NCBI RefSeq assembly: GCF_026626745.1
Contig: NZ_JAPNJW010000002.1
Coordinates: 2,628,151-2,692,150 of the forward strand
Origin: Nannocystis sp. RBIL2
GTDB lineage: Bacteria; Myxococcota_A; Polyangia; Nannocystales; Nannocystaceae
Length of the DNA: 64,000 bases
Direction of reading: 5' to 3'
Part shown: piece after piece, positions 8,570 through 16,967 of the stretch
How positions within the stretch are numbered: position 1 is the first letter of the stretch
Layout of the letters: each line of letters begins with the position of its first letter
Program-made: the position numbers and the translations under genes
The notes under the pieces: generated by a model
Told to the model about the DNA's origin: nothing
Database searches by the model: none
The model's input: the letters and a program-made list of their open reading frames with translations, nothing else

Positions 8570-10006
8570 ATGCACCCCGCGCGCGTCCTCCCCGTGGTCG
8601 TCCTCCTCTCGGTCAGCTGCACCGACGAGCAACCCAGCGGCTTCACCGCCACCACCCCCGCGGGCACCACCGCCCCGATCACCAACCCCCAGAGCAGCTT
8701 CCCCGACGCCACCGACACCGTCGATTCGCCGACCACCACCACGACCACCGGCGAGCCGATCACCACCACGTCGACCGCTACCACCGACGCGCTCACCGGC
8801 ACGACCTCGACCTCGACCTCGACCTCGACGACCTCCACGACCTCGACCACCGAGCCCGAGACCACCGCGGGCGTCTGCGGCGACGGCGTCGTCGACGGCG
8901 GCGAGGTGTGCGACGACGGCGACGCCGACGACGACGCCTGCCTCGGCGACTGTACTTCGGGACAGGCGCTGCTCGTCCTCGCCGGCGCCGGCACGGCCCC
9001 CGCCCTGGCTGCGCGCTACGTCCCCGGCCCCGGCTGGAGCGTCGGCGAGCTCGACGTCGACCTCGGCGAGACCGCCCTGGTCGCCACCCACCTCGGCGCG
9101 CTCGGGGCCGGCCGCCGCGCCACCGCCGACGTCGACGCCGAGAACGAGCTGTTCTGGACGACATGGTCCAAGGGACAGCCCGACGACTGGGCCCCGGCCC
9201 AGCCGATCGGCGCCTTCGGCTTCGGCATCGACGGCCCCGCCCTCGCCGCCGTCGCCGAGACAGTCACGCTCGGATTCCTCGGCACCGACTTCAAGCACTA
9301 CACCGCCCTGTGGACTGACGGCACCTGGGTCCCGTTCGGCCCGCTGCCCGCCGGGATGCCGCAGATCCAGGCCTTCGGCCCCAGCGCCGCAGTGCTCGCC
9401 TCCGGCACCGCCGAGACCTACGCCGCCTACGCCGGCGACAACGGCAAGATCTTCTACAGCTCCAAGTCCTCGCCCGGCGGCGCCTGGCAGCCGTCGATGC
9501 AGGCCCCGCCGCCGCTGGTCGTCTCGGGCCTCACCCCCGCCGCCCTGGTCGACGCCGAGGGCGACCTGCTGCTCGCCTACGTGCGCGCCGCCGACGGCAA
9601 GATCGCCGTCGTCAAGCTGCTCACCCCGCAGAACGCCTGGACCGTCGAGACAGTCGTCGACGACCTCGCCATCACCGCCAGCGAACTCGCCTTCGTCGCC
9701 ACCGACGACGGCGCCTACTACATCGCCTGGAAGGGCTACGACGACGACGGCGTCTACGCCGTGCGCGGCCTCGACCACGACGACTGGGGCGCCCCCTTCA
9801 CCGTCGCCGAGCCCGCCACCGCCACCCTCCCTCCGGCCCTCGCCCGCGGCATCGTGGGCGCCGACGCCGAGCTGCTCTACGTCACCGGCGGCGCCCTCCA
9901 ACACGCCCGCCTCACGGGCGAGGACCCGAGTCCGCCCACCCCCGTCCCCGGCGCCACCGGCCTCGAGGCGCGCCCCGCCGCCGTCCGAGTCCAGCTCGGC
10001 GGTTGA
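8570..10006 (+). CDS. Lipoprotein with DUF4215 motif and beta-propeller-like domain
   Basis: 478 residues. The signal peptide ends at Cys17 (VLLSVSC), with a Thr-rich stalk to about residue 100. A short disulfide repeat (CGDGVVDGGEVCDDGDADDDACLGDC) is followed by about 340 residues of repeated beta strands. Recurring WxxG/YxxYxxxxGKI patterns (AAYAGDNGKIFYSSKSSPGGAW, LAYVRAADGKIAVVKL, YIAWKGYDDDGVYAV) suggest a sialidase- or lectin-like propeller. No catalytic Asp-box set is certain. ATG 8570 is chosen for the signal peptide; the open frame to 8471 overlaps the sigma gene. Downstream of its stop is a dense palindrome array. Confidence 0.75.
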   Translation: MHPARVLPVVVLLSVSCTDEQPSGFTATTPAGTTAPITNPQSSFPDATDTVDSPTTTTTTGEPITTTSTATTDALTGTTSTSTSTSTTSTTSTTEPETTAGVCGDGVVDGGEVCDDGDADDDACLGDCTSGQALLVLAGAGTAPALAARYVPGPGWSVGELDVDLGETALVATHLGALGAGRRATADVDAENELFWTTWSKGQPDDWAPAQPIGAFGFGIDGPALAAVAETVTLGFLGTDFKHYTALWTDGTWVPFGPLPAGMPQIQAFGPSAAVLASGTAETYAAYAGDNGKIFYSSKSSPGGAWQPSMQAPPPLVVSGLTPAALVDAEGDLLLAYVRAADGKIAVVKLLTPQNAWTVETVVDDLAITASELAFVATDDGAYYIAWKGYDDDGVYAVRGLDHDDWGAPFTVAEPATATLPPALARGIVGADAELLYVTGGALQHARLTGEDPSPPTPVPGATGLEARPAAVRVQLGG

Positions 10007-10313
10007 AGCATGTCTCTCAGGACATGCTTTTAAAAGCATGTCCTTATAGGCATGTTCGATCGAGCATGCTCTATCGAGCATGTTCACGACTACACGCGGA
10101 CCGACCCGAGCGATGCGTCTGCACCGCGTCCGCGCAGCGCCGAACATCCCGTCGTCGACCGCGCGCAGCTCATGCGCGAGCCGATCCGCCGCGAGATCGC
10201 ATCTTCGCCGGCCCGACCCTGCCTGGCCACCATCGCCCGCGTGTCGCTACCCACGGACGCGCAGCCTCATCACCCGCGGCCGTCACGAGGTCGACGCACC
10301 AGCCTACGGCGTC
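10007..10313. other. 307-bp intergenic region dominated by palindromes
   Basis: Lies between the convergent 8570-10006 and 10314-11390 genes. The first 80 bp are the hairpin array described separately. The remaining 220 bp show no supported gene or clear signal. Confidence 0.6.
10008..10090. repeat. Tandem CATG palindrome array, five to six units
   Basis: A perfect 26-nt palindrome (10019-10044; arms AGGACATGCTTTT and its complement) is followed by CATGTTCGATCGAGCATG (10051-10068, one mismatch), GAGCATGCTC (10062-10071) and CATGCTCTATCGAGCATG (10065-10082). It starts 2-13 bp after the upstream stop codon. This is the densest example of the window-wide hairpin family. Its place between convergent genes suggests transcription termination or mRNA 3'-end protection. 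Confidence 0.8.
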
Positions 10314-11390
10314 TCAGCGCAGACGCACCTCGACGCCCGCCAGCACTTGCCCGCCGAACCGCGCCGCCTCGTGGACCTTCACCCCGCCCGCCGTCACGAA
10401 GCTCGGCCGCAGCAGCGCCACGATCGCGTCTGCCCCCAGCCACAGGCCGACTCGCCCGCGCGGCCGCCACCCCACCGCCGCCCCGACCGTCGCCGCCAGC
10501 CAGGGCGAGCGCGCGGTCGTCGTCGTCGCCAGGCCTGAGCCGCGGCCGCGGCCCTGCATCGCCCCGATCTGCAGGCCCACGCACAGCGGCACCTCCACCG
10601 CTCCGCGGCGCAGCACCGGGCACCCGCGCAGCTCCACCGCGCCCGCCTGGAACAGCCCCCCGATCACGTCGTCCCCGCCCGTCACCGGCGGCGCGTACAG
10701 CCCTCCCAGCTCCGCCCGCCAGCGCTTGCCGCTCACGCTCAGCGCCAGGCCCACCGCCGCGCTCGGCCGCGGCAGCAGGCGGGCGAAGCTCACCCCCGCC
10801 GCCGCGCGCAGGCCCACCCGCACCCCCGGGGGCTTCCCCGCCGGCGCCGGCTCCTCGGCCCGCGCCGGCTCCTCGGCCACCGGCGCCTCCATCTCGTCGG
10901 TCGCCCGCGGCTGCGCCTTCGGACCTTCGGACATGTCCTTCCAGACCTGCCCGTTCGAACCTGCTCTCTGAGACATGTCCTCAGCGACATGTCCATTCGC
11001 ACCTGCTCCTTGCGCCACCTCGGACGGCGGCGCCGGCACCACCACCTCCCCGGTCGCCAGCGCCGCCCGCGGGTCGACCGCGATCGCCACCACCAGCGCG
11101 GCGGCCTCGACCAGCTCCTCGCAGCGCGGGGCGGACAGCTCGCGTCGGCCCCCGCCGGTCGCCCCGGCCAGCTCGAGAGTCAGCGACCAGCGCCCCGGAG
11201 CGGCCTCGCGGACCGTCCCGCGGGCGGTCAGGCTGGCGCGGTCGGCCGCCTCCTGGCCCGTCCTCCGGACCACGCGCGCGTACACCTCGGCCTGGTCCGG
11301 GCAGCCCGGCGGCGCCGTCCAGTCGAGCGCCAGGCCCGGGGGCGGCTCGGCCGCAGCGACGATCGTCGCCGCCATCAACACGGCGAGCAT
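10314..11390 (-). CDS. Secreted or outer-membrane beta-rich protein, unknown function
   Basis: 358 residues. N-terminal signal peptide (MLAVLMAATIVAAAEP, likely signal peptidase I cleavage after AAA). A first domain of about 110 residues with Cys pairs (PPGCPDQAEVY, SAPRCEELVEAAALVVAIAVDP) is of a type frequent in myxobacterial envelope proteins. A low-complexity Glu/Pro/Ala linker follows, then about 170 residues of alternating hydrophobic strands with Gly/Arg turns (GVRVGLRAAAGVSFARLLPRPSAAVGLALS) that resemble a small beta-barrel. The linker contains four translated hairpin-family copies (10921-11008), producing near-repeats NGHVAEDMSQRAG and NGQVWKDMSEG. Start: ATG 11390 gives the signal peptide directly. 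Not assignable to a named family by eye. Confidence 0.65.
   Translation of the reverse strand: MLAVLMAATIVAAAEPPPGLALDWTAPPGCPDQAEVYARVVRRTGQEAADRASLTARGTVREAAPGRWSLTLELAGATGGGRRELSAPRCEELVEAAALVVAIAVDPRAALATGEVVVPAPPSEVAQGAGANGHVAEDMSQRAGSNGQVWKDMSEGPKAQPRATDEMEAPVAEEPARAEEPAPAGKPPGVRVGLRAAAGVSFARLLPRPSAAVGLALSVSGKRWRAELGGLYAPPVTGGDDVIGGLFQAGAVELRGCPVLRRGAVEVPLCVGLQIGAMQGRGRGSGLATTTTARSPWLAATVGAAVGWRPRGRVGLWLGADAIVALLRPSFVTAGGVKVHEAARFGGQVLAGVEVRLR
10921..11008. repeat. Hairpin-family cluster inside CDS linker
   Basis: Contains TTCGGACATGTCCTTCC, GACCTGCCCGTTCG, GAGACATGTCCTCAGCGACATGTCC and CACCTGCTCC, an irregular tandem of the CATGTCC/CCTGTCC unit within the 10314-11390 reading frame. 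It is translated as two related 12-13-residue peptides. Confidence 0.65.
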
Positions 11391-11397
11391 CGTCGCG

Positions 11398-12015
11398 TCA
11401 GCCTAGCAGATCTGCGCTGCGACGCACCGCCCCGCCGGCTGCACGCACCTCCGCCAGCGCGGCCGCCACGTCGCCGGGCTGCAGCTCGACCCCGCGGCAG
11501 CCGTCCTCGACCAGCGTCGCCGCGATCCCCAGCGACAGGGCGTCGAGCGTCGTGAACTTCACGCAATAGTCGGTGGCCAGCCCGAGCACCACCACCTCGC
11601 GGACCTCGTGGACCCGCAGATACTCGCCGAGCCCGGTCGAGCGCCGGCGGCCGTTGTCGAAGAACCCGCTGTACGAGTCGACCTCCGGGTCGACCCCCTT
11701 GACGAAGCTCTTCGCCACCGGCCCCTGCTGCAGCCCCGCCGCGAACTCGGCCCCGCGCGTGCCCTGCACGCAGTGCGTCGGCCACAGCACCTGCTCCAGC
11801 CCCGCCAGCATCACCACCTCCCCGGGCGCGCGGCCCGGGTGATTGTCGGCGAAGCTCCCGTGGTCCGGCGGGTGCCAGTCCTTCGTCGCCACCACCAGGG
11901 GAAACAACGGCATCAGCGCGTTGGCCACCGAGATCACGCGATCGCCCTCCGGCACCGCCAGCGCCCCGCCGGGCAAGAAATCGTTCTGGATGTCGACCAG
12001 GATCAGCGCCCGCAT
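11398..12015 (-). CDS. pncA: Nicotinamidase (pyrazinamidase)
   Basis: 205-residue cysteine hydrolase converting nicotinamide to nicotinate and ammonia for NAD salvage. The catalytic triad is Asp8 (LVDIQNDF), Lys106 (FVKGVDPEVDSYSGF) and Cys151 (LATDYCV). The metal ligands Asp46, His48 and His52 lie in TKDWHPPDHGSF, and the oxyanion cis-peptide region precedes the Cys. Length is typical. ATG 12015 is preferred because GGAG of the upstream gene's end lies 8 nt before it; a GTG six bases earlier (12021) overlaps the pncB stop but is too close to that site. Directly downstream of pncB, whose product uses its nicotinate. The intact set of motifs makes this a firm call. Confidence 0.93.
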   Translation of the reverse strand: MRALILVDIQNDFLPGGALAVPEGDRVISVANALMPLFPLVVATKDWHPPDHGSFADNHPGRAPGEVVMLAGLEQVLWPTHCVQGTRGAEFAAGLQQGPVAKSFVKGVDPEVDSYSGFFDNGRRRSTGLGEYLRVHEVREVVVLGLATDYCVKFTTLDALSLGIAATLVEDGCRGVELQPGDVAAALAEVRAAGGAVRRSADLLG

Positions 12016-12017
12016 GC

Positions 12018-13460
12018 TCACCGCTCCTTCCGCGCCGCCGCCATCAACCTGGCCTTCAGGTCAGCCAGCGGCCGGTCGAGCGCCACCGGGTAGGAGGCCG
12101 GCGCGTCGAGCCGGCGCACCGCCGGATCGAGCCGCTGCAGCTGCGCCTGCGTCCGCGCCCGCACCTCGACCAGCGGCGGCGGCTCGTACACCGGTTGGCC
12201 CGCGCGCAGCACCGGCACCAGCAGGTCCTCCACGCTCGCCCCGGCCGGCGGCGCGAACTCCCCGGCCGCATCGACGCGGGCGCCCGCCCCGTGCAGCCCG
12301 AGCCCCTCCTCGTAGATCACGTCGCCGAGCAGCCGCCCCGAAGGATCGGCGTAGCGCCGCACCTGCTGCAGCCCCGGGTTCGACACCTTGACTGGCTCTT
12401 CGGACAGCTTGATCCGGTACTCCCAGCCCGCGCGTCCGCGCAGCGCCGCCAGCTTGTACACCCCGCCGAGCGCCGGCTGGTCGTACGCAGTCACCAGCCG
12501 CGTGCCCACGCCCCACACGCCGATCGCCGCGCCCTTGGCCTTGAGCGCCACGATCTCGCGCTCGTCGAGGTCGTTGCTGGCGACGATCGCCGCCTGCTGG
12601 AGCCCGGCCGCGTCGAGGATCTCGCGCGCCGCCACGCTGAGCGCCGCGAGGTCGCCGGAGTCGAGGCGGACCCCCGCCATCGCGTGCCCGCGCGCCGCCA
12701 GCAGCTTGCCGACCTCCGCCGCGCGCCGCACCCCCTCGAGCGTGTCGTAGGTGTCGACCAGGAACGTGCAGTTGTTCGGCAACGCCTCCGCGTAGGCCGC
12801 GAACGCCTCGCGCTCGTCGGCGAACGACATCACCCAGCTGTGCGCGTGCGTCCCCCGGACCGGGATCCCGTAGCGCATCCCCGCGAGCACGTTCGAGGTC
12901 GCCGCGCACCCGCCGATGTACGCCGCGCGCGAGGCAGTCAGCGCCCCGTCGCTGCCCTGCGCGCACCGCAGCCCGAACTCGACCACCGGATCGCCACCCG
13001 CGGCCTCGCAGATCCGCGCCGCCTTGGTCGCTATCAGCGTCGAGAAGTTGATGCAGTTGAGCAGCGGCGTCTCGAGCAGCTGACACTGCGCCAGCGGCCC
13101 GCGCACCCGCAGCAGCGGCTCGTGCGGGAACACCGGCGTCCCCTCCGGCACCGCCTCGACGTCGAGCGTCAGCCGCAGCGACGCCAGGTAGTCCAAAAAC
13201 CCCGGCTCGAGCAGGCGCTGGCCGTCGTTGCCGCGCAGCGTGCCGAGGTAGGCCACGTCCTCCGGCGTGAACCGGAACTCGGCCATGTACTGCAGCGCCT
13301 CCTGCAAACCGGCCGCGATCGCGTGCGCGCCGCGGAACGGCGCCCGGCGGAAGAACAGGTTGAACACCGCCTCTTCGTCCGCGCGCCCCAGCTTCCAGTA
13401 GCCGCAGGCCATCGTGACTTGATAGAGGTCCGTCAACAGCGCCAGCGAGCCGGGCGACAC
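12018..13460 (-). CDS. pncB: Nicotinate phosphoribosyltransferase
   Basis: 480-residue enzyme making nicotinate mononucleotide from nicotinate and PRPP with ATP assistance (Preiss-Handler pathway). Family signatures include the N-terminal LLTDLYQVTMACGYW, VFNLFFRRAPF, the substrate-site FGLRCAQGSDGALTASRAAYIGG, the THAHSWVMSF stretch carrying the conserved His, and the phosphate-binding GVWGVGTRLVTAYDQPALGGVYKL. Length matches the bacterial type. The start is GTG 13460, chosen because family members begin just before LLTDLYQ. The pncA start lies 3 bp from its stop, so the two form a tight NAD-salvage operon. Confidence 0.93.
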   Translation of the reverse strand: MSPGSLALLTDLYQVTMACGYWKLGRADEEAVFNLFFRRAPFRGAHAIAAGLQEALQYMAEFRFTPEDVAYLGTLRGNDGQRLLEPGFLDYLASLRLTLDVEAVPEGTPVFPHEPLLRVRGPLAQCQLLETPLLNCINFSTLIATKAARICEAAGGDPVVEFGLRCAQGSDGALTASRAAYIGGCAATSNVLAGMRYGIPVRGTHAHSWVMSFADEREAFAAYAEALPNNCTFLVDTYDTLEGVRRAAEVGKLLAARGHAMAGVRLDSGDLAALSVAAREILDAAGLQQAAIVASNDLDEREIVALKAKGAAIGVWGVGTRLVTAYDQPALGGVYKLAALRGRAGWEYRIKLSEEPVKVSNPGLQQVRRYADPSGRLLGDVIYEEGLGLHGAGARVDAAGEFAPPAGASVEDLLVPVLRAGQPVYEPPPLVEVRARTQAQLQRLDPAVRRLDAPASYPVALDRPLADLKARLMAAARKER

Positions 13461-13683
13461 GAGTTTCGGGGTAGCGCGCCGGCCCTGCCCGCGTCAAGGC
13501 GCGCGAACTCTCGTCGCCGCTGCGCGATCGATCATCGCGCGTCAAACCGCGCGCGCTGCCAGCCTGTCTCCTGCACGTCTCGCGTCAAACCGCGCACGCG
13601 CACCACGCATGGAGGCCTCGCCCAGCACGAGCCTCGCGTCCTCCCCCATCACACGCGCAGTCGCAATGCCGCGAGAGTCGGCC

Positions 13684-14391
13684 TCACCGCGCCTTCGCGT
13701 CCCCGAGCACCACCGCCCGCGGACGCAGGGGCGCGCGCGCGTCGAGCAGCGCAGTACACCCCGGCCCCGGACCGCCCGTCGACGCGTCGGTGTTGTCGAT
13801 CTTGCCCTCGGCGTCGAGCATCACGCAGCGCGGCTCTTCGCAATGGTCGAGCCCCAGCACGTGCCCCACTTCGTGGACCGCCGTGTTGGTGACCCGCCAC
13901 GCGACGAGCCGCTTGTCCTTCGTCTTGCGCCACAGGCGATGGCCCGACACCACCGCCGCGGTCCCGCCGAGCTCGCCGAGCCCGAACACCCCCCAATCGG
14001 CGAACTTGCCCTTGCTCGTCGAGATGTCGACCGACGTGAGCCCGAGGATCCGCGTCCCTCGCGGCGCCGCGGCCACCTGCTCGCCGAGGTACCCCAGCAG
14101 CACGTCGGCCTTGTAGCGCTTGCGCGGCGCGTACCAGGCCGACTTCGGCAACGCGATCGGCGAGCGGCGCTGCACCTCCACCTGATACGTCGAGCGCAGC
14201 GCCGCCTCGATGCCGTCGACCAACTCGGCCGGAAATTCCCCCAAAACCACCAGCACCACCACTGCCCGGATCTGCGGCGACTGCACGCTCGCAGCGACGT
14301 CTCCAGGGATCTCCGCAGCGGACTCGGGCACAGACCCCGAGGCCCCAGCCACCAGCGCCGCCGCGCACAGGGTCACGAGCAAGGAAGACAT
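13684..14391 (-). CDS. Secreted archaemetzincin-like zinc protease
   Basis: 235 residues with a signal peptide (about 1-20). The zinc motif HEVGHVLGLDHC (His173, Glu174, His177, His183) is followed by CEEPRCVM, matching the start of the archaemetzincin signature HExxHxxGx3Cx4CxM (Cys184, Cys189, Met191). The usual distal CxxC is missing; only Cys212 remains, 20 residues after the Met, so the second structural zinc is probably lost. Upstream, VDISTSKGKFADWGVFGLGELGG resembles the substrate-cleft strand of the family. Archaemetzincins are mostly cytosolic, so the signal peptide is unusual. ATG 14391 is chosen for the signal peptide over 14481. Substrates unknown. Confidence 0.75.
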   Translation of the reverse strand: MSSLLVTLCAAALVAGASGSVPESAAEIPGDVAASVQSPQIRAVVVLVVLGEFPAELVDGIEAALRSTYQVEVQRRSPIALPKSAWYAPRKRYKADVLLGYLGEQVAAAPRGTRILGLTSVDISTSKGKFADWGVFGLGELGGTAAVVSGHRLWRKTKDKRLVAWRVTNTAVHEVGHVLGLDHCEEPRCVMLDAEGKIDNTDASTGGPGPGCTALLDARAPLRPRAVVLGDAKAR

Positions 14392-14590
14392 GTCGAGGCC
14401 AACGCGGGAGGGCCCGATCCTATTCAGGCCTCGAGGAAGGCCCGGCCATGTGCCGCCGCCCGGGCCCACAACCGTCATCACCGCCCGTACACCTGGCCGT
14501 GAACCGGATCACGCCGCCTGTTTTCCCGTGCGCGCGCCCCCGCGCGCCGGCCTGCGCCCACGTTTGTACCGAAATTGTTACGCTGCGCGC

Positions 14591-15826
14591 ATGAAAGAAC
14601 TACTCATGAACCGCTCCGCATGGGCTCTGGCCGTCCTGCTCGCCGGTTGCGGCGACGACGGCGGCGTCACTGGCGCCATCACCGACAGCGGCACCGGCAC
14701 CAACACGGACGCCACGACCACCGACACCACCAGCCCGACCCAGGGCGGCAGCATGAGCGCCACCGACAATCCGACCCAGGGCGGCACCATGGGTCAGACC
14801 GAGTCGCAAGGCACGAGCGAGGACACGACGACGACGCCGCCGACCTCGACCACCACCGAGTCGATGACCGGGACCACGACGATGGGCGTCGACACGACCA
14901 CCGGGCCCGACACGACGACCACGACCACGACCGACACCACCACCACCACCACCACCGACACCACCACCACGAGCACGTCGACCACCGACGACACCTCGAC
15001 CACCACCGACGGCACGACCACCGAGGACGACCCGGGTCCGTGCGCGTGTCCGGACATCGAGGTCCCGCTCGACGACGGCATCTTCGTCCTCTCCGACGAC
15101 TCCCAGCTGTGGAAGTACTACCCGGAGACCAACACCTTCTCGATGCTGGGCAGCTTCAACTGCGGCGGCATGACCAGCACCTTCTCGATGGCCGTCGACC
15201 GCCTCGGCTTCGCGTGGGTCATGTTCAACACCCCCGCCGGCGAGATCTGGAAGATCGACGTCACCAACCCGAACAACTGCATCGACCCCGGCTACAACCC
15301 CAACCAGCAGGGCATCGGCTACTTCGGCATGGCCTTCGTGTCGAACAGCCAGTTCGACCAGTGTGACCGCATGTACGGCAACTCGTACGACGGCATCGGC
15401 GGCTTCAGCGAGGGCCCGAACTCCGGCGACTTCCTCAGCGTCGACCCCGACAGCCTGCTCATCGACATCATCTCGCCGACCGACTTCAACGGCGCCGAGA
15501 TGACCGGCACGGGCGACGGCCGCGTGTTCTCGTTCGGCGGCGTCCCCTCGAAACTCGTCGAGCGCGACAAGGCCTCCGGCGCGGTGATCGACACCTTCCC
15601 GCTGCAGAACCTGCCGCTGACCAACGCCTTCGCCTTCGCCTTCTTCGGCGGCGACTTCTACTTCTTCACCGAGACCAACAACGGGCTGGTCAGCAAGGTC
15701 ACCCACCTCGACTACGACGACAGCGACATGGACGGCCAGCAGCAGCTGACCACCATCAACAACGCCGCCCCGATCCGCATCGTCGGCGCCGGCGTCTCGA
15801 CCTGCGCCCCGTTCGCGCCGATGTAG
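14591..15826 (+). CDS. Stalked lipoprotein, paralogue of the 54060-55253 product
   Basis: 411 residues. Signal peptide and Cys20 (VLLAGCGDDGG), then about 130 residues of almost pure Thr/Ser/Asp stalk, then a 265-residue domain beginning CACPDIEVPLDDGIFVLS. This domain is shared, by eye at well over half identity, with the gene at 54060-55253 (common blocks: DDGIFVLS, FGMAFVSNSQFDQCD, FNGAEMTGTGDGR, KASGA, GVSTCAP.APM). The repeated hydrophobic beta strands and WKYYPET/GFAWVMF motifs suggest a propeller. The domain ends exactly at the C terminus. ATG 14591 is used; ATG 14606 (MNRSAW) would also give a signal peptide. Function unknown, surface location inferred. Confidence 0.8.
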   Translation: MKELLMNRSAWALAVLLAGCGDDGGVTGAITDSGTGTNTDATTTDTTSPTQGGSMSATDNPTQGGTMGQTESQGTSEDTTTTPPTSTTTESMTGTTTMGVDTTTGPDTTTTTTTDTTTTTTTDTTTTSTSTTDDTSTTTDGTTTEDDPGPCACPDIEVPLDDGIFVLSDDSQLWKYYPETNTFSMLGSFNCGGMTSTFSMAVDRLGFAWVMFNTPAGEIWKIDVTNPNNCIDPGYNPNQQGIGYFGMAFVSNSQFDQCDRMYGNSYDGIGGFSEGPNSGDFLSVDPDSLLIDIISPTDFNGAEMTGTGDGRVFSFGGVPSKLVERDKASGAVIDTFPLQNLPLTNAFAFAFFGGDFYFFTETNNGLVSKVTHLDYDDSDMDGQQQLTTINNAAPIRIVGAGVSTCAPFAPM

Positions 15827-15926
15827 TCCGCGCGCCCCATGCCCGCGCCGCACCTCCGCGCGGCGGCACATCCGCCGCGCGGGCCCGGCGTGGCGCCCCC
15901 ACGACCCCGCGTGCTACACCGCGGGC

Positions 15927-16967
15927 GTGCTGCAGAACTTCTGGTACGCCTGCCACCGCTCGGCCGAGATCGGCGCCCAGCCGATTCGGCTGCACATGCT
16001 CGGCCACGACTTCGTGCTGTGGCGCGACGCCGGCGGCCGCGTCGTCGCCCTCGACGACCGCTGCCCGCACCGCGGCGGCTCCCTGTCCCAGGGGACATGT
16101 TCTGACGGCCACATCGTGTGTCCTTACCACGGCTGGGCCTTCGACGCCGGCGGCGCCTGCGTGAAGATCCCGGCCAACACCGGTGACGCCCGCATCCCCC
16201 GCAAGGCCCAGGTGCGCGGCTACCCCACGGAGGAGCGCCACGGCTGGGTGTGGCTGTTCGTCGGCGACCTGCCCGAGACCGAGCGCCCGCCGATCCCGCC
16301 GCTGCCGGAGTACGGCCAGCCCGGCTGGAAGGCCATCCACGGCGACTTCCTGTGGCACGCCCACTACACCCGCGTGGTCGAGAACGGCATGGACATCGCC
16401 CACGCTCCGTTCGTCCACTCGCGCTCGTTCGGCAACCCCGCGCACCCGGAGGTCGCCGACTACGTCGTCGAGCCGCACGAGTGGGGCGCCAGCGCCTCGG
16501 TCGCGCTCGTCGCCCCGCCGCCCAGCGGCCTGTGGTCGCTGGTGCTGCCGAAGGAGCGCCCGCCGGTGAAGACCCGCGTCGCCTTCTACATGCCCTGCTG
16601 CACCCGCCTCGACCTCGACCTCGGCGGCATGAAGATGATCGTCTTCAGCAGCAACATCCCGATCGACGAGGAGCACACCCTGACCCGCTGGATCATGCTG
16701 CGCGACTTCTTCACGGGCGCGTGGGCCGACGGCAACGCCAAGAAGCGGACGCACCGGATCTTCCTCGAGGACCAGCCGATCGTCGAGGCGCAGCGGCCCC
16801 GAGCTGTCCCTTTGGACATGAGCCGCGAGGTCCACGCCAAGAGCGACGCCATCCCGCTGGTGTTCCGCAAGCTGCGGCGCGAGTGCCTGGTCGAGCGCGG
16901 CTGGGGCCTGCGCTGGGACGAACCCGAAGCCGCCGCGCCCGCGCAGTTGGTCGCCCTCCGCACATGA
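15927..16967 (+). CDS. Rieske non-haem iron oxygenase, alpha-subunit type
   Basis: 346 residues. The N-terminal Rieske domain carries CPHRGG (Cys46, His48) and CPYHGW (Cys65, His68) for the [2Fe-2S] centre. The catalytic domain has ENGMDIAHAPFVH (Asp156 bridge, His159 and His164 ligands), with the third ligand presumably a later Asp. Overall it is closest to the vanillate O-demethylase/phthalate oxygenase-like group, which use a separate reductase not seen nearby. The substrate is unknown; aromatic or steroid-like demethylation or hydroxylation is plausible. GTG 15927 fits the usual start. The stop overlaps the next start (ATGA). Two hairpin-family copies lie in frame (about 16086-16105 between the Fe-S motifs and 16804-16818). 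Confidence 0.88.
   Translation: MLQNFWYACHRSAEIGAQPIRLHMLGHDFVLWRDAGGRVVALDDRCPHRGGSLSQGTCSDGHIVCPYHGWAFDAGGACVKIPANTGDARIPRKAQVRGYPTEERHGWVWLFVGDLPETERPPIPPLPEYGQPGWKAIHGDFLWHAHYTRVVENGMDIAHAPFVHSRSFGNPAHPEVADYVVEPHEWGASASVALVAPPPSGLWSLVLPKERPPVKTRVAFYMPCCTRLDLDLGGMKMIVFSSNIPIDEEHTLTRWIMLRDFFTGAWADGNAKKRTHRIFLEDQPIVEAQRPRAVPLDMSREVHAKSDAIPLVFRKLRRECLVERGWGLRWDEPEAAAPAQLVALRT

Noticed and set aside
13495..13605. Direct repeat CGCGTCAAACCGCGC (two copies) as a regulatory site
   Set aside because: Only two short copies in a GC-rich spacer with no link to a promoter; chance is a fair explanation.
14800..15030. CRISPR-like or tandem-repeat array in the Thr-rich stalk
   Set aside because: The periodicity is codon-level (ACC/ACG/TCG/GAC) within a protein stalk; there are no equal-length spacers or palindromic repeats.
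14794..15081. Val-rich antisense frames (VVVVVSVVVE type) such as this one
   Set aside because: They are the complement of Thr-rich stalk codons and appear at every stalk; no independent evidence of translation.
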